DNA from: an uncultured Eubacteriales bacterium
Lineage (GTDB): Bacteria; Bacillota; Clostridia; Lachnospirales; Lachnospiraceae
DNA length: 6,909 bases
NCBI GenBank assembly: GCA_949286775.1
Contig: CASEDW010000183.1
Span: 1 to 6,909, forward strand
Reading direction: 5' to 3'
Shown here: positions 6,200 through 6,909 of the stretch, one piece after another
Position numbering within the stretch: the stretch's first letter is position 1
How the letters are laid out: each line of letters starts with the position of its first letter
Notes under the pieces: model-generated
What the model was told of the DNA's origin: nothing
The model's input: only the letters and a program-made list of their open reading frames with translations
The model's database searches: none
Program-made: the position numbers and the translations under genes

Positions 6200-6206
6200 A
6201 GGGGGA
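6200..6206 (+). promoter_or_regulatory. Ribosome binding site deciding the ClC start
   Basis: AGGGGGA lies about 6 bases before ATG 6212. The later in-frame ATGs (codons 7 and 22) have no comparable sequence upstream, so 6212 is preferred. Confidence 0.65.
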
Positions 6207-6211
6207 TACAG

Positions 6212-6909
6212 ATGAATATTATAAATGAAATGCTGAAAAGCGCATCAGCTAATCTAAAGCACAGGGTGCGCCATATGATAAAAAAAATAGTTGCCTGTCT
6301 GAAATGGATAGGACTCGCTGTTTTGACGGGAGTAGCCGTGGGAGCGTTCAGCACGGCGTTCGCATGGTGTCTGCTAAACGTAACGGCGCTTAGAGGCTTT
6401 TTTCCATGGCTGCTGTTTCTGCTTCCGGCAGGAGGACTTGTAATCGTGCTTTTGTACCGCGCGTCAGGTCTCAAGAAAGATCCGGGTACAAATCTTGTAC
6501 TTAGCTCCATAAGCGATAAGGACAGGCTTCCGGGGCGCATGTCTGTTCTGATTTTTATTTCAACAGTGATAACGCATTTGTTCGGCGGATCCGCCGGACG
6601 AGAAGGCGCGGCTCTTCAGATGGGAGGAAGTCTCGGTCACATGATGGGGAAGCTTTTCAGAATGGATGAGCGCCACAAAAAGGTAATGATCATGTGCGGA
6701 ATGAGCGCCGCCTTTTCTGCCGTCTTTGGAACTCCGATGGCTGCGGCAGTATTTTCGATGGAGGTAATAAGCGTAGGAATAATGCACTATTCGGCTCTTG
6801 TGCCGTGCATGTTTTCAGCGCTTGTAGCTTCAAGATTTGCCGCGCAGATGGGAATAGCTCCGGCATCGTTTACGATAATCGATATTCCTGACCTTTCAAT
6901 TGAAAGCTC
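6212..6909 (+). CDS. ClC-family anion channel/antiporter, fluoride-type-like, 3' end beyond window
   Basis: The frame is open from ATG 6212 to the right edge (232 codons, C-terminal part missing). Hydrophobic segments at about 28-56, 63-82, 109-126 and 160-184 fit the first half of a ClC protein. HLFGGSAGREGAALQMGGSLG (starting at 122) contains the GREG gate with the proton/anion-gating Glu131, and GMSAAFSAVFGTPMAAAVFSME (from 163) is the next conserved ClC helix. The anion-site motif GSGIP of chloride ClCs is missing; PGTNLV (91-96) stands in its place, and the proline of GREGP is Ala133. Replacement of these two motifs is a mark of the CLC-F (fluoride/proton antiporter) branch. No fluoride riboswitch was recognised upstream. 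It is transcribed divergently from the CDF gene. ClC membership is firm; fluoride specificity is inferred. Confidence 0.9.
   Translation, partial: MNIINEMLKSASANLKHRVRHMIKKIVACLKWIGLAVLTGVAVGAFSTAFAWCLLNVTALRGFFPWLLFLLPAGGLVIVLLYRASGLKKDPGTNLVLSSISDKDRLPGRMSVLIFISTVITHLFGGSAGREGAALQMGGSLGHMMGKLFRMDERHKKVMIMCGMSAAFSAVFGTPMAAAVFSMEVISVGIMHYSALVPCMFSALVASRFAAQMGIAPASFTIIDIPDLSIES

Noticed and set aside
6146..6211. Fluoride riboswitch in the ClC leader
   Set aside because: Length would fit, but the conserved GGNGAUGG-type start and paired core could not be found by eye.
6169..6228. Tiny upstream frames (starting at 6169 and 6180) overlapping the ClC start
   Set aside because: They are 19 and 11 codons long with no clear ribosome binding site; the overlap with ATG 6212 is suggestive of coupling but not enough to call a leader peptide.
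6133..6540. Minus-strand open frame of 135 codons opposite the ClC gene
   Set aside because: It is the antisense of a clear ClC coding frame with GREG and other family motifs.

Overview
This window looks like part of the chromosome of an anaerobic Firmicute, most likely of the class Clostridia. The reasons are its moderately AT-rich base composition, strong purine-rich ribosome binding sites (AGGAG type), and a paired phosphate butyryltransferase and butyrate kinase, a fermentative ATP-forming module typical of that group. No rRNA, tRNA, mobile element or CRISPR array was seen, so the genus cannot be fixed.

Left part (1-4776): a plus-strand catabolic cluster that is already under way at the left edge. 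In order it holds the C-terminal end of a beta-keto acid cleavage enzyme (BKACE/DUF849, Kce-like), a short-chain dehydrogenase, a perfectly placed 20-pair hairpin with a -10-like box, ptb, buk (GTG start, 2-bp gap), a thiolase (ATGA overlap with buk), a second perfect hairpin, a small cupin and a strong intrinsic terminator. Read together, the genes suggest this scheme: the dehydrogenase oxidises a beta-hydroxy acid to a beta-keto acid; BKACE transfers the acyl part to CoA, using acetyl-CoA and releasing acetoacetate; Ptb and Buk turn the acyl-CoA into acid plus ATP; and the thiolase splits acetoacetyl-CoA (or another 3-oxoacyl-CoA) to regenerate acetyl-CoA. The starting substrate is not evident. 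Several conserved loops in the dehydrogenase, kinase and thiolase differ from the usual family forms, and the cupin has lost its metal ligands, so the substrate may be unusual. No CoA-transferase is visible in the window.

Right part (4777-6909): the terminator also separates the cluster from a convergent minus-strand gene for a cation diffusion facilitator with a manganese-type metal site and a duplicated C-terminal cytoplasmic domain. A 227-bp divergent spacer with back-to-back promoter candidates and dyad symmetry leads to a plus-strand ClC-family anion transporter that runs off the right edge. Its motifs resemble the fluoride-type ClC branch more than the chloride type. The two transporter genes use more ATA, GCG and CCG codons than the cluster, whose codon use looks like that of highly expressed genes.
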